Below, piece after piece: positions 34,335 through 45,000 of a stretch of 64,000 nt of DNA. Within the stretch, counting starts at the first letter, position 1, and each line of letters opens with the position of its first letter. A model generated the notes under the pieces. That model did no database searches. It was not told the DNA's origin and saw only the letters and a list, made by a program, of their open reading frames with translations. A program made the translations under genes and the position numbers. Source of the DNA: Hyphomicrobiales bacterium (GTDB taxonomy: Bacteria; Pseudomonadota; Alphaproteobacteria; Rhizobiales; Rhizobiaceae); contig UCKU01000029.1 of NCBI GenBank assembly GCA_900473185.1, positions 31,354 to 95,353 of the forward strand. Reading direction: 5' to 3'.

Positions 34335-35119
34335 CATCCTTGCAGCCACGTCTTCTTGCCGGTCCGCCAGCACGCACACGTACTATCCAATACCGCGCAT
34401 CCCCAGATCTCAGGCTATACTACAAAGGCATTTTCGATTTTCAAAACGAATTCTCTCAGAGATTGTAATCGAGAGCTCGAGTTCCCCGGTGCGCTTCAAT
34501 CGCAAGGCAGGTCGCCGGATCAATCATAGACAATCACTACGTCAGGTTGCTTATTGTTGGGAGGGCGTGACTCTGCGTGAGGAACCATTGCCTGTTTGGC
34601 GCGGCCGCCGAGCGGGAGCAGGCCGTCATTGCAAAGCAGCTGGAGCCCGTTGGCTCGCTCCGCCAAATGACGGACGGAGACAACGTCATCGAAGGCTACA
34701 GCCATAAAGGCGCGGAATTTTACTTGCAGCAGTGCAGTGCAATTTCCGGTCCAGCCCGCGAGTTGGGTGAACCGACAGTATATAGCGTCTTGCATATTGC
34801 CCTGGGTCCGATGAAGGCGGCCTTCTTCAAGAGATTTTCCGGTCCTAGAAGGCAGATCTGCCAAAACCTGGCGGGCGGTGACTGTAGTTGTTCCCTCGAC
34901 AGGAACCCTCGAAAACGACTATTTTGCTAAGATTGAACTTGGCCGGGGATTCCCGCTGGAAAGTCTCGCTCCGCGAGAAGCCTGTGCACGGCCGAGCTCC
35001 ACCCGCTTGCCGATTGCTCATTGCTGCGCCATTGTCCGTGGCGCAAAAACGCGATGGCAAGGACCATGCGGCCTTGAAGGTAGCGAATGGCCAAGGCGTT
35101 GGCCCGCTAGGTTCATAGG
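34335..35119. other. Unassigned region between the RiPP cluster and the defence island
   Basis: Frames of up to about 115 codons occur on both strands, but they overlap and none has a recognised domain. The first 150 bases probably include the promoter of the cyclodehydratase operon, and the last part that of the kinase gene. GC rises sharply across this stretch. Remains of an insertion sequence are possible. Confidence 0.4.
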
Positions 35120-37543
35120 ATGGGCAAGGGCATAGGGGCGGCTAGCCGGAACATAACATTGAAAAAACCCAAGCAACCGCCTCTTGAACACTTTCGGATC
35201 AGCACCGGCCTCAAGGACCTGATCGGACGCGACCTGATCACTGATGATTTCGTTGCAGTCTTCGAGCTGGTCAAGAATGCATTCGACGCGCGGGCAAAGA
35301 AGGTCACCCTTGTGTTCGAGGACGACGCGATAGTCATTTCCGACGATGGAAAAGGCATGCGCCGGGAAGACATACTCAACAAGTGGCTTTTCGTGGCTTA
35401 CTCCGCCAAGCGCGACGGCACGGAGGATGCGGACTATCGCGACAGGATAGGCGAGGGGCGCCGCGTGTACGCGGGAGCCAAGGGGGTCGGCCGGTTTTCG
35501 TGCGACAGCCTTGGCCAGACGCTCCTGCTATGCAGCAAGGCCCGCGGGCATGCAGTCCAGACGCTGGAGGTCGACTGGCGAAACTACGAGAAGGACCCGA
35601 AGCAAGAGTTCGCCAAGGTTGGCGTCAAGCTAGGGGAGGCCAGCCTGTTCCCCGATTCCGCCCATCACTCCAAGGCGGGCATAGGGACGAGCCTCGTTAT
35701 CGGCATGCTTCGATCGGAATGGGACCGAGCCAAGCTGCTCGAGCTCCGGCGTGCGTTGAGCAAGCTGATCAATCCGTTCTCGACCAAGGCAGACAATTTC
35801 AAGATCGAGATCGTCGCAACGGCTGAAGCGGCCGAAGACGCGCGGATCAAGAAACTGAACGACGAGCGAGACCCCGACGATCCGGCAGGATTTCTCGTCA
35901 ATGGCTTGATCGAGAATTCCATCTTGAGCGCCCTTGCAAAACGGACGACGGTCATTCGGGTCAAGGCCGTCGAAAATGGTACCAAGCTCGAGACGGAACT
36001 AGAGGATCGGGGAGATCTGGTCTACCGGATCAGGGAGAACAATCCTTACAAACGGCTGAAGGATGCTGGCTTTTCGTCGGACGTATATTTCCTCAACCGA
36101 AGCGCAAAGACCACCTTCGCCCGGAGGATGGGCGTGCGATCCATCGACTTTGGCTCCATATTTGCCTTTCGCAATGGATTCAGGGTCGTCCCGATTGGAA
36201 ACGAGGACGATGACTTCTTCGGGCTGAACAAGCGGAAGCAACAAGGCCAACGCCGTTTCCTCGGGACCCGTGAAGTCGTAGGGAGGGTGGACGTACTCGG
36301 CGTACCGGGTCTAGACGAAGCTACCAGCCGGGCCGGCGGCTTCATCCGGTCGAAGCACGTCGACGAGCTGATCACCGCCTTGGTCGACAAATGCATAAAG
36401 CGACTTGAGCGCTACGTGGTCGACATTTCCTGGAAGGACGACTTCGACAAGGACGAGTCGACGACCTCGCGAATGCGCCTCGATGGCAGCAGCGCTAAGA
36501 TCGCCCAGCTGGTATCCCGCCTGGCAGCGACCGACGGTGTTGAAGTAGTTGCGTTCAATCCAGACTTGGTGCGGATTGTCGATGAACGCTCTGACGCGTT
36601 CCTGGATTCGTTTCGAGCGTTGGAACTTCTCGCCGAGAAAACTGGTAGCAAGGATCTTCTCGCGAGCGTAGACCAAACACGCGCGCGCATAGAGGCACTC
36701 CAGGCCGCCGAGGCAGAAGCAAGGGATGCCGAGCAACGTGCCGAAGCCAGGGCGCTCAAGGCCGAGCAAGACGCAGCGAGCGTTAGGTCGGAGTTAATCG
36801 TTGCAACGGAACAACTGGATAGCGAACGGGGCCGAAATAGCTTCTTGATGTCCGCGGCGGCTTTGGACAAGGACACCATCCTCAACCTACATCACCAGAT
36901 CGGCATACATGCTGCGGCCATCCAAGATAGCATCAAGCTGATGTCTGGAAAGCTGAGACGATCGACCGAAGTGCCGCGGGAGGAAATATCGGCATTCCTT
37001 GAGAAGGTTTCCTTTCGAAACAGTCAGATCCTCACCGCGGCGCGGTTTGCGAGCCGCGGCGGGTACAAGGAGCAAGCGACGTCCCGAAAGGACGATCTCG
37101 TGGTGTTCATCCACGACTATACGCAAGCGATTGCCAATTCATGGGCACCTAGCGGGCTTGCCGCGACCGTCGAGGGCCTGGACAAGGGCTTCGAGAGGCA
37201 ATTCAAGCCAATCGAGATCGGCATCATAATCGACAACCTCGTCTCGAATGCTGGAAAGGCCGACGCATCGAGGCTGCTGTTGTCGCTGTCGTTGGAAAAG
37301 CGAGATGGGAAGAACCTGCTCGTGATCGACGCGGCCGATGATGGGTCGGGCTGGGCGAAAAGCCTTAAGCCGCTTGATTCGATTTTCGAAATGGGGGTCA
37401 CCACTGGAAAAACCGGATCGGGACTGGGGCTTCACCACGTAAAGCAAGTGGTAGGGACGATGGGAGGAACGATAGAGGCCATGCCAGAACCATTCGACGA
37501 AAGCCATCCCGGAGCTCACATTCGCATAAGGTTGCCAGCATGA
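35120..37543 (+). CDS. Double-GHKL ATPase / histidine-kinase-like sensor
   Basis: The protein has 807 residues. The N-terminal GHKL ATPase domain of MORC/Hsp90 type has FELVKNAFDARAKKV (about 48-62) and DDGKGM (75-80). A coiled coil at about 510-580 (ARIEALQAAEAEARDAEQRA) leads to a helical His-containing segment (TILNLHHQIGIHAAAI). A second, kinase-type HATPase follows with NLVSNAGKAD, DDGSGW and GSGLGLHHV (about 706-772). There is no membrane segment, so it senses something in the cytoplasm. It overlaps the receiver gene by four bases. Confidence 0.85.
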   Translation: MGKGIGAASRNITLKKPKQPPLEHFRISTGLKDLIGRDLITDDFVAVFELVKNAFDARAKKVTLVFEDDAIVISDDGKGMRREDILNKWLFVAYSAKRDGTEDADYRDRIGEGRRVYAGAKGVGRFSCDSLGQTLLLCSKARGHAVQTLEVDWRNYEKDPKQEFAKVGVKLGEASLFPDSAHHSKAGIGTSLVIGMLRSEWDRAKLLELRRALSKLINPFSTKADNFKIEIVATAEAAEDARIKKLNDERDPDDPAGFLVNGLIENSILSALAKRTTVIRVKAVENGTKLETELEDRGDLVYRIRENNPYKRLKDAGFSSDVYFLNRSAKTTFARRMGVRSIDFGSIFAFRNGFRVVPIGNEDDDFFGLNKRKQQGQRRFLGTREVVGRVDVLGVPGLDEATSRAGGFIRSKHVDELITALVDKCIKRLERYVVDISWKDDFDKDESTTSRMRLDGSSAKIAQLVSRLAATDGVEVVAFNPDLVRIVDERSDAFLDSFRALELLAEKTGSKDLLASVDQTRARIEALQAAEAEARDAEQRAEARALKAEQDAASVRSELIVATEQLDSERGRNSFLMSAAALDKDTILNLHHQIGIHAAAIQDSIKLMSGKLRRSTEVPREEISAFLEKVSFRNSQILTAARFASRGGYKEQATSRKDDLVVFIHDYTQAIANSWAPSGLAATVEGLDKGFERQFKPIEIGIIIDNLVSNAGKADASRLLLSLSLEKRDGKNLLVIDAADDGSGWAKSLKPLDSIFEMGVTTGKTGSGLGLHHVKQVVGTMGGTIEAMPEPFDESHPGAHIRIRLPA

Positions 37544-38484
37544 GGCTCGACTTTCGACTGCTTGTGATCGACGACCAGCCAGGCGAGATCGAGGACGCAA
37601 TCGAGATGCTAAGGATGTCCTTGGAAGACAAGGGTTTTCGCCTAGAGGTCGAGATCGCGAAGGATATCTCGGTGAATGGCATCGATGCCTATTGCAAGGC
37701 GGAGGGAAGGAACATCGATCTTGCAATCGTTGACTATAGGCTCGGCGAGGAAGACATAGACGGCGCGCTAGCAGCGCGGACAGTTCGTCGGCGCCTCAAG
37801 TACACGGACATAATCTTCTACTCGACGAGCCCCAAGGAGGAACTGGCAGCCAAGATGGCGGAACACCACGTTGACGGTGTCTTTCTCGGCTCTCGTGGAA
37901 ACGACTTCGACGAAGTCTTGCGGGGTGTGGCCGAGACCATCGTGGGGAAAGCGATCGACCTCAACCACATGCGAGGAATCGCCATTGCCGAAGCGGCTGA
38001 AATGGACCTCTTGATGGAGGCGATTCTGGCCGGGGCATATGGCTCTGGCAACGCGGCTTTCGTCGCGAAGGGACGTGAGCGCCTCGCGAGCCTGGTTCAA
38101 AACGAGAAAGAAAATCTCGTGAAGCTCGAGAAGCGGCTCAAGGATGCCAATCCTAGCGAGATCGTTCTGGACAACGCAATCTTTGGCTCGACCTACAAGT
38201 GGCAGGCGGTCTACAAGCTTGCAGAGATGACGCTCGGCAAGAACGACAATCTCTGCCAGGTTTTCGCCGCCTATGAACGCGATGTGATTACGAGGCGTAA
38301 CTTGCTGGCGCATGCACGTGCCGACGTCGACGATGGGGTAACCGCCTCGCTGCGAGCAATCAGGCCGGGGCGGCCGGATGAGATCATAGACGAGGCCTGG
38401 ATGGTGGGGTTTCGCAGCCAGCTCACGAGGCAGCGGGACGCCTTGAATGCCATAGCGGCCGCCGTAGCGGATCGGGCCAGCTAG
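37540..38484 (+). CDS. Receiver-domain protein with HEPN-like C terminus
   Basis: The protein has 314 residues. The receiver domain has the acidic pair D11-D12, phospho-acceptor Asp65 (LAIVDYRLGEEDIDG) and a Ser/Thr switch (IIFYSTSP); the conserved Lys after it is not seen. The C-terminal all-helical part holds R-N-L-L-A-H at about 253-258 (VITRRNLLAHARAD), the Rx4H motif of HEPN ribonucleases. No DNA-binding domain is visible. It may be an effector switched by the kinase-like neighbour. It converges on the methyltransferase gene with a four-base overlap. Confidence 0.78.
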   Translation: MRLDFRLLVIDDQPGEIEDAIEMLRMSLEDKGFRLEVEIAKDISVNGIDAYCKAEGRNIDLAIVDYRLGEEDIDGALAARTVRRRLKYTDIIFYSTSPKEELAAKMAEHHVDGVFLGSRGNDFDEVLRGVAETIVGKAIDLNHMRGIAIAEAAEMDLLMEAILAGAYGSGNAAFVAKGRERLASLVQNEKENLVKLEKRLKDANPSEIVLDNAIFGSTYKWQAVYKLAEMTLGKNDNLCQVFAAYERDVITRRNLLAHARADVDDGVTASLRAIRPGRPDEIIDEAWMVGFRSQLTRQRDALNAIAAAVADRAS

Positions 38485-39728
38485 CCACGGCGAAGCAAGC
38501 CAGCAAGGCAAGAGCCGATCTGTTCGGCCAAGAGCGGGGGAACTGCATTGGCGACCTGCGTGAACCGTGGGATTTCTCGGCGGCGCGCGAGGCCGCCGGT
38601 CGTGAATTTTCCCTTGAACTGGAACCAATCCGGGAATGACTGCAACCTCGCGTTCTCTCGCACGGTCAATGTCCGAGGTTCCCTGTAGTGCAACAGGTCA
38701 TCCGGCATGCTCGTGATCGTCGGGGCCGGGGACAAGGGATCGAGGACCCTCAAGGCCATCTTCCTAAGGCCATGCCGATCTCGAAGTTCCTTCGAGATAG
38801 AGCGGTTCAACCGACCATCCTCGGTGCAAGTTCGAATGATGTCGGCGAAACGCGCCACGATCTCGGGTGCATGCCTTGCCAGCCTTGTGTCTGAAGGCGC
38901 ACTCGCATGTTCCGCGTTCATTGCACTCTGGTAGCGGCTCCTCGGTCCCTTGTAGGCGATGGCAAGATAACCGCTCGTCTCCGGGCATGGAACCTTGCCA
39001 GCAATGTCGACTTCCAGGTCGGACAGGGCGTCGCGCGCGGAGGTGCTGGGCGTGAGCCCCCTGCTTGCGAGGAAGGCCGGCGCCCGGGCATGCAGTTGCT
39101 CGAAAAACGCGGAAACCCCGACGGAAGCGCCTAGGTCCCGGCGAACCCCGACTAGGAAGAAGCGGGCGCGAGCCTGCGGCACGCCAAAGTCGCTGGCCAT
39201 CAACACTGTGTCCGCGATCCTATAGTCGACCTCGAGCCGTTCTCGCAGCTCCGCTGCAAAGTTGCGCCCGGCGCCCGGGAGCCCACCTCCAAAGTCGGCC
39301 GTAAATCCCTTCACGTTCTCGATGAGGACCGCCTTCGGTTTTAGGTCGGCGACGAGCGAAAGATAGTCAAGGAACAAGCTATTGCGTGGATCGCCCACTT
39401 GCCTCCTGCCTGCGTGGGAGAAGCCTTGGCATGGCGGGCCTCCTGCCAGCAAGTCGACTTTACCACGGGCGTTTTCGAGGAAGCTCGCGCATTCCCGCCT
39501 AAAACAAGCGATGTCCCAAGGCTTGACCGCCACGTCGCTTGGCCAGCTCCGAAGGCCATGGGGCTTGGTATCAAGCAGGTTCTCGCGGTAGGTCTGGAAT
39601 GCGTGCTGGTCCTTCTCGATCGCCACCATGCATTCCCAGCCGGCTCGCTCCAACCCAAGGCTGAGTCCGCCACATCCAGCAAACACGTCGACGAACTTGA
39701 GGCCGTTCGCCACGATTTTACCTGCCAT
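38481..39728 (-). CDS. C5-cytosine DNA methyltransferase 1
   Basis: The protein has 415 residues from the ATG at 39728 (starts at 39734 or 39761 are possible). Family motifs appear in order: FVDVFAGCGGLSLGLERAGW (I), GGPPCQGFS with the catalytic Cys (IV), LIENVKGF (VI), ASDFGVPQARARFFLVG (VIII), LTVRENARLQSFPDWFQFKG (IX) and QVANAVPPLLA (X). It makes 5-methylcytosine. The target domain lies around residues 200-320. It is similar to the second methyltransferase in the island, at roughly 40 percent by eye. Confidence 0.95.
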   Translation of the reverse strand: MAGKIVANGLKFVDVFAGCGGLSLGLERAGWECMVAIEKDQHAFQTYRENLLDTKPHGLRSWPSDVAVKPWDIACFRRECASFLENARGKVDLLAGGPPCQGFSHAGRRQVGDPRNSLFLDYLSLVADLKPKAVLIENVKGFTADFGGGLPGAGRNFAAELRERLEVDYRIADTVLMASDFGVPQARARFFLVGVRRDLGASVGVSAFFEQLHARAPAFLASRGLTPSTSARDALSDLEVDIAGKVPCPETSGYLAIAYKGPRSRYQSAMNAEHASAPSDTRLARHAPEIVARFADIIRTCTEDGRLNRSISKELRDRHGLRKMALRVLDPLSPAPTITSMPDDLLHYREPRTLTVRENARLQSFPDWFQFKGKFTTGGLARRREIPRFTQVANAVPPLLAEQIGSCLAGLLRRG

Positions 39729-39827
39729 CGTCATGCCCGCCGATTCTCTCACTTGCGACACTTTGCGGGAGGCATCCTAATATTGTGCTATCACAGGCCA
39801 CGATGCCGGAGGCCGAGCGCGAAAGTC

Positions 39828-41615
39828 ATGGATCAGGTCGTCAGCAAGTTCTTCAAGGCGCTCACGGCGCAAGAGGCAAGATTCCTTCCCTACGTCGAGA
39901 GCGACAATCTGGGCCTCCTGCTGCGCTGCGGTATAAACGAACTCGATTGGCTTGCATTCAAGATGTCGAAGCTGGACGACGTCGACGAAAGCCAAGAGGA
40001 AGAACTCTACCTTCTACGCCTCGGCGTAACGCGGTTGGTAAAGCTGGCGCTCTCCGCCCGTTCCTCGTTCGATGCACCGACCTTGACGTTCCGTCGGTCA
40101 CCGCACGTATCGGAAGCGGTCCTCCAGCTTGCCAATGGGCTGGCCATCGTCGATCACGGCCGCCGTCTTGCGCAGTCGGCTGCTGCCGGCGCGTGTCGGA
40201 TCGAGGAGAGGGGCGAGAACGATTTCATGATTACGCTTCCACCCTCCATTCCCGACGAGGATTTCTACGAGCGCTACCTCGTCGGGCACTTTCGTGCGGA
40301 GGCAAGGCAACGGATGGCGGAACTCCTGCAGTCCGAGCATGGCTCGAAAGTGAGCCTCGAAGTGCGGCGAGTAATGGACACGCTGGTCTATCCCTTCCGC
40401 GATCACTTCATTGGCTATGACGCCGATCTACTTCTCGACGAATACTTCTTTGGTCTCGCATATGCCGAGGTGCAGGCGATGGAAGGGTTCGATACCTTTC
40501 ATTTCGCCACGCGCTTTGGAAGGGTGACATTCCAGGCCTACATGCTGGCGCTAGTCTTCATCGTGTCAATTTCGATGCGGCACCAAGAGTTCGCCGAGGC
40601 GCTCGCCAGGAAGAACGCCGGGGTGGCGCTCGAGGATATCCTGACAATCTCGTCCGAGACGGAGGGCCTCGTCGAAGCGCTGAGAGAAGCGGTCAACTAC
40701 TTTGGAGCTGCATTGGAAAGCTTCGAGGAGATCGACTTGGCCGATGCTAAGGAAATCTTCGAGGTCCTCTCTATCAGCAGGACGAACCTAGACCTGCTCG
40801 ACCGTCCCGGTTGCGCGGTGCCGCTCTTGATCCAGTGCTCAGGCGAGCACGTCATCCGATGCCTCTTGGGTGCGCGGGAGGCTCCGGTGCAATTCCTGTT
40901 GGATTCACTTCGCCGTCACTTCCCGCGGGAATACGACCGCAACCAGCAAACACGAGAAAAGGCAATGCAAGCTGCCATCGAGCGTATCCTGGCGAGTTCG
41001 CTTGGAGGACTAGAGTTCCAGCGGAACATAAAGGTCCGATCGTCCGGAAGGCACCTGACCGACATCGACATCGTGGTCATAGAGCCGGCCTCTGGCATGA
41101 TCTGCCTTTGCCAGCTAAAGCATCAGGACCTCTATGGCGCTGATCTGCATTCCAGGCACGTGCGCACGACGCGGCTGCAGGAACAGTCGGCGAGTTGGCT
41201 TGCCGCAATCGATGCCTGGCAGGCCGAGGTCGGGGACGCTGGCATACTTGCGTCGCTGAAGTTGCCCAAGTCGTTCCCGCTGTCTGCGATCCGCCGCGTG
41301 GTGATCGCAAAGCACTATGCGTATCCGTTGAAACACGTCGTGGATCGAGAAGACGTCGCCTACGGCACCTGGGCGCAATTCGTAAACTCGGTCAAGCTGT
41401 CGGAGCGGGGCGGGAGGCCTCGCCCGGGGCTTGCGGACCTGTTCACGATCCTGCGTGCAGCCAAGGCACCGAATGGTCCGATGGAGCATCTTCCCGAGCC
41501 ACCAAGCCATTGGCAGGTCTACGCGCTGAAGTTCGGCATCTTGCATGACCCCGCGCCAGGGCGATCGTCCCCTCATCCGACCCCGACAAGCGGGCGCTCT
41601 GGCACGGTAGCCTAG
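39828..41615 (+). CDS. Putative nuclease-like protein of the defence island
   Basis: The protein has 595 residues from the ATG at 39828; the frame is open upstream to 39399 but that part overlaps the methyltransferase on the other strand. Most of the protein is helical with no family that I recognise. Near residues 400-435 the pattern FQRNIKVRSS, HLTDIDIVVIEPASGMICLC, QLKHQ resembles a PD-(D/E)XK core with Gln in place of the acidic residue before Lys. It could be a nuclease or a degenerate relative. It is divergent from methyltransferase 1 and overlaps the vsr gene end by four bases. Confidence 0.6.
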   Translation: MDQVVSKFFKALTAQEARFLPYVESDNLGLLLRCGINELDWLAFKMSKLDDVDESQEEELYLLRLGVTRLVKLALSARSSFDAPTLTFRRSPHVSEAVLQLANGLAIVDHGRRLAQSAAAGACRIEERGENDFMITLPPSIPDEDFYERYLVGHFRAEARQRMAELLQSEHGSKVSLEVRRVMDTLVYPFRDHFIGYDADLLLDEYFFGLAYAEVQAMEGFDTFHFATRFGRVTFQAYMLALVFIVSISMRHQEFAEALARKNAGVALEDILTISSETEGLVEALREAVNYFGAALESFEEIDLADAKEIFEVLSISRTNLDLLDRPGCAVPLLIQCSGEHVIRCLLGAREAPVQFLLDSLRRHFPREYDRNQQTREKAMQAAIERILASSLGGLEFQRNIKVRSSGRHLTDIDIVVIEPASGMICLCQLKHQDLYGADLHSRHVRTTRLQEQSASWLAAIDAWQAEVGDAGILASLKLPKSFPLSAIRRVVIAKHYAYPLKHVVDREDVAYGTWAQFVNSVKLSERGGRPRPGLADLFTILRAAKAPNGPMEHLPEPPSHWQVYALKFGILHDPAPGRSSPHPTPTSGRSGTVA

Positions 41616-42067
41616 CCGTGGTGCGACAAGCCCTTGTCGGTGGCAGGGGTATGTCTCAAGAGCCCTGCGATTCGTTTGGCAGCTTCCTCGGCCTTCCTGG
41701 ACGAGCCCGTGTCGCATTCCCAGGCTACGACGACACGCCATCCAAGCTCTTCGAGCTGGCGCTTCACGCGCTCGTCGCGCGCCACGTTGCGCAAGAACTT
41801 CTCGCTCCAAAACTCGGTGTTCGACTTGGGCGTCGTGGCCACCTTGCATCCTTCGTGGCGATGCCAAAAGCAGCCATGCACGAAAATTACCGTTTGGTAC
41901 TTGGCGAGCACGATGTCCGGCTTGCCAGGCAGGCCAGTTCCATGGAGCCTAAAACGAAAACCGAGTCGGTGCAGTGCCTTGCGCAGCATGATCTCCGGCT
42001 TCGTGTCCCGCGACCCGATACGCGACATTCGCGCCGATCTTTGGGCAGGGGTGAGGGTATCGACCAT
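41612..42067 (-). CDS. vsr: Very-short-patch-repair endonuclease
   Basis: The protein has 151 residues, the usual size. Motifs TPAQRSARMSRIGSRDTKPE, GLPGKPDIVLAKYQTVIFVH (active Asp) and GCFWHRHEGC are those of Vsr. Vsr nicks T:G mismatches made when 5-methylcytosine deaminates, and it commonly sits with Dcm-type methyltransferases. It follows the large ATPase by 3 bases, so it is the last gene of the minus-strand operon. Its presence supports active cytosine methylation by this island. Confidence 0.95.
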   Translation of the reverse strand: MVDTLTPAQRSARMSRIGSRDTKPEIMLRKALHRLGFRFRLHGTGLPGKPDIVLAKYQTVIFVHGCFWHRHEGCKVATTPKSNTEFWSEKFLRNVARDERVKRQLEELGWRVVVAWECDTGSSRKAEEAAKRIAGLLRHTPATDKGLSHHG

Positions 42068-42070
42068 TCC

Positions 42071-45000
42071 TCACCCACCGCCAGGCTTCTCGGCTGCAAG
42101 CAGCTCGAAGAAGGGCAGGCCCCTGACGATATCGCCTGGTACGTCGAAGGACTTGTAGAGGCACTGGTGGACCTTGAGTGACTTGACGCGCTCCGCCAAG
42201 TCCGCGGCTCCTCCCGTAAGGCCTAGGGCCGACAGCTCCGCGGGCGTCACGTTTGGCACCTTGTGGATGAACCAAGTGAGCAGCGGCTCCCGGTAGTCCG
42301 TGGCGTTCACCTTGAAATGCCTCAGGTACTGCGAGGCAAGGATCACGCCCGTGCCGAACTCGCGGCCCTGGAGCAGGAGCTTGCGCAGCACGTCGAACTC
42401 GTAGCGCATGATGTTGTCGGCTTCGTCCACCAGAAGGTAGGAGTCGATGGCTCGCAGTTGTGGTTCTTCGCCGATGAATGGTCTTTTGGGAACCCTCAAC
42501 ATGTTCTCGTAGAACATGTTGAGCATGATCGCCACCAGCATGTTCTTGCTTCGATCGTCCTGTCCCAGGGCGTCGAGCGACACGACGACGACGCCATCGA
42601 GGAACTGGTCGAAGGGCACGGCATCGCTCGCGTCCGGGACGAAGATTTCCATGTCGATGAGGTCGTCGATGATCGCCATCGGCGAATCCGACTTCCCGTC
42701 AAGGAGTTCCGCATAGGCAACGTGGACGTCGCGAAGGGTCGGGGGCTTGCCAGTTGGCGACGCTTCGTAGGCCGTACGCACGGCTCGCTTGAGCTTGTCG
42801 CGCTGGACGGGGCCGATCCCAGTGTAGATCTTGTCGAGGACATCGGCGAAGAACCTGAACCTATCCAGCCATGGTGCCGCCACGTCGCCAAGGCCTCTCG
42901 TGTCGAACAGGTTCAGCGGCAAGCGATGTGGCTTCACGACCCGGGCTCCGGTGGCCGCGACGAAGTCCGGGCTGCTATAGTCCCGCTTGTAGTCGAACAC
43001 CAGGAAACGGGGCCGGATCCCCCGGTTGCCGCTGGCAGCACTCGAGATCTGCAGGATGAGGGACTTCAAGAGCTGCGTCTTGCCCGTTCCAAGGTCTCCA
43101 ACCACGCCCATGTTCAACTGATTCAGTCGCGTGTCGGAGACATTCAGTTCAATTCCGGCGGCCCGGAAGCTGTCGACCGTGCTTCCGATGGAGAGCACGA
43201 CCCCGCGGGACGGCTCGGCCGAAGGGGGCTCCCTCCCTGCCACGGGAATTGCTTGTCCCGGAACCTCGTCGACGCTCGCTGGGCTGGGGTCGGCGGTCGG
43301 GACCTCGGCCGTGATTGCTTCCATGGCGTGGCGAGGGGCTTGGGTTGGCAGCGGTTCCGAGATGTCCGGAAGAAATCCCCATTGGCCAACGCGTTCGCGC
43401 ACGCTTGCGTAGAAGGTCGTCGGATCGCCCGCCACGACGAGGCCTGCATCCGAGCTCCCGATGGTGACGGTCTCGTCGAACCCATCGCCATCGCGGTCGC
43501 GCACGCCACTGCGCGGACTGTCGTCTACGATGACGAGGCGGCCCCGCTGGTCGACGGAAACGCAGGGCTCCGGACCAAGGATGGCAGCGGCAATGCGTTC
43601 GTGGATATGCGCCCACTGGGCATCGCGTCCCGCTAAGTCGGGATGCTGGCTATAGACCCGCATGCCGAAACCGATGATTGACAGCAACAAGTGCTGGAAA
43701 CCAAGTTTCCAGGCAACGGGTTGCCCATCGTGGGGCAACATGTTGGACAGTAGCCGGGAGAAGGTCCTTGCCTGCTCCAGCGCATCTCCTACCTCGGAAG
43801 CAGGGAAGATCGTGCCGAGGCGGCATTTCACTTCGACTGGCGTGAGGTGGATCCTTGCCCGCCCGCCCGACAACCTTGCGCCGATCACCAGTAAGTCCGG
43901 CCGGGAAAGGGAGGTGTCCTTCTTTTCCTTTCCAAGCGACTTCGCGAGATCCGCGAAATAGCCGCGGAAGGGGTCGACGGGCACGATGATGCAGACATCG
44001 ACATCGTCGCCTTCGCCATCGATGACGGGAAGCAAGCTACCCTCGAGGCTTTGCTGCCGGAAACGGTCCTGAAGCAGCCTGACTGCGACGAAAAGCCCAA
44101 GGTCGCCCGTGGCGCCGTGGTTGTCGCTGGAAAGCCCCCGGATCGTCGGAATCCCCCGGCGCGCGATTTCAAGGAGGAGCTGCTGCACTTGGTCGCCCTC
44201 GACGCTGGCGCAAGACGGCAATCGGGCAAGCACCTTCGAGAGTGCTTCCCGATCAGCCAACTTGACCTTGGAGAGGAGATAGTACCCATTCGTGTCGCCA
44301 GCACGATGGGAATAGGACGGCATGTCATAGTCCCAGAGATAGGCATTCTCCAGCCATCCGCCAAGGAAGCAGGCCGGATCGATCGCCGACGAGGAGGCCG
44401 CGACGTATTCCGCGTTGCGACCCTCGAGCATGTCGCGCACGACATTCACGTTTGGTGCAAAGCGCAATCCGATCCGACGCTCGCCAAGGCTCTCCATCGT
44501 CGCGATGCAGCCCGCGACCTTGTCGGCAAGGACCGCGCCCGAAGGATTCGACGGCTGTGACTGGCGCGTCTCGCTCAAGAACGCCCCAGGAAGCTGGCGC
44601 CTGACACGGTGGCGAAGCAGTCCACCGTGGCCAAGTGGAGAGCGACCGGCAACGACCGCCGCCGTCGGTTCGGACATGTCCAGTTGTGCTAAGATGCCGA
44701 GGTCGGGCGTGGCGCGGGCGGGCTGGCCATCGAACCACCGAACGCTGTTTCGCGTATCTTCCGACAAGTTGGCTATGGTCGCGTCATCCGGCCGCGCGCC
44801 GGCAGGCCGGTGGTCGTAGATGTCGACCAGGCGAGGGCCGGAAGCCTGTCGGAAAGCCCGGCCGTTTCCGTCGCCATATCTATTGGAGCACCATTCGACA
44901 AGGCCTTCGTTGCAGGCATCCGTCGTCCCGCCGGCGCTCTCCACGACCACGCCAACGACCGGCTTTGCCGCAAGCAAGCCAGAGACGTCGTCCAGGGCCC

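Noticed and set aside
34520..34864. 115-codon frame in the gap before the defence island
   Set aside because: No domain is recognised and overlapping frames exist on the other strand; it may be a relic, but I cannot support a gene.
39399..39827. N-terminal extension of the 595-residue protein
   Set aside because: The extra 143 codons overlap methyltransferase 1 on the other strand and lie before a plausible ATG at 39828, so I trimmed them.
42263..43636. 457-codon plus-strand frame inside the giant ATPase gene
   Set aside because: It lies opposite the Walker motifs of the HerA-like motor and shows shadow composition.
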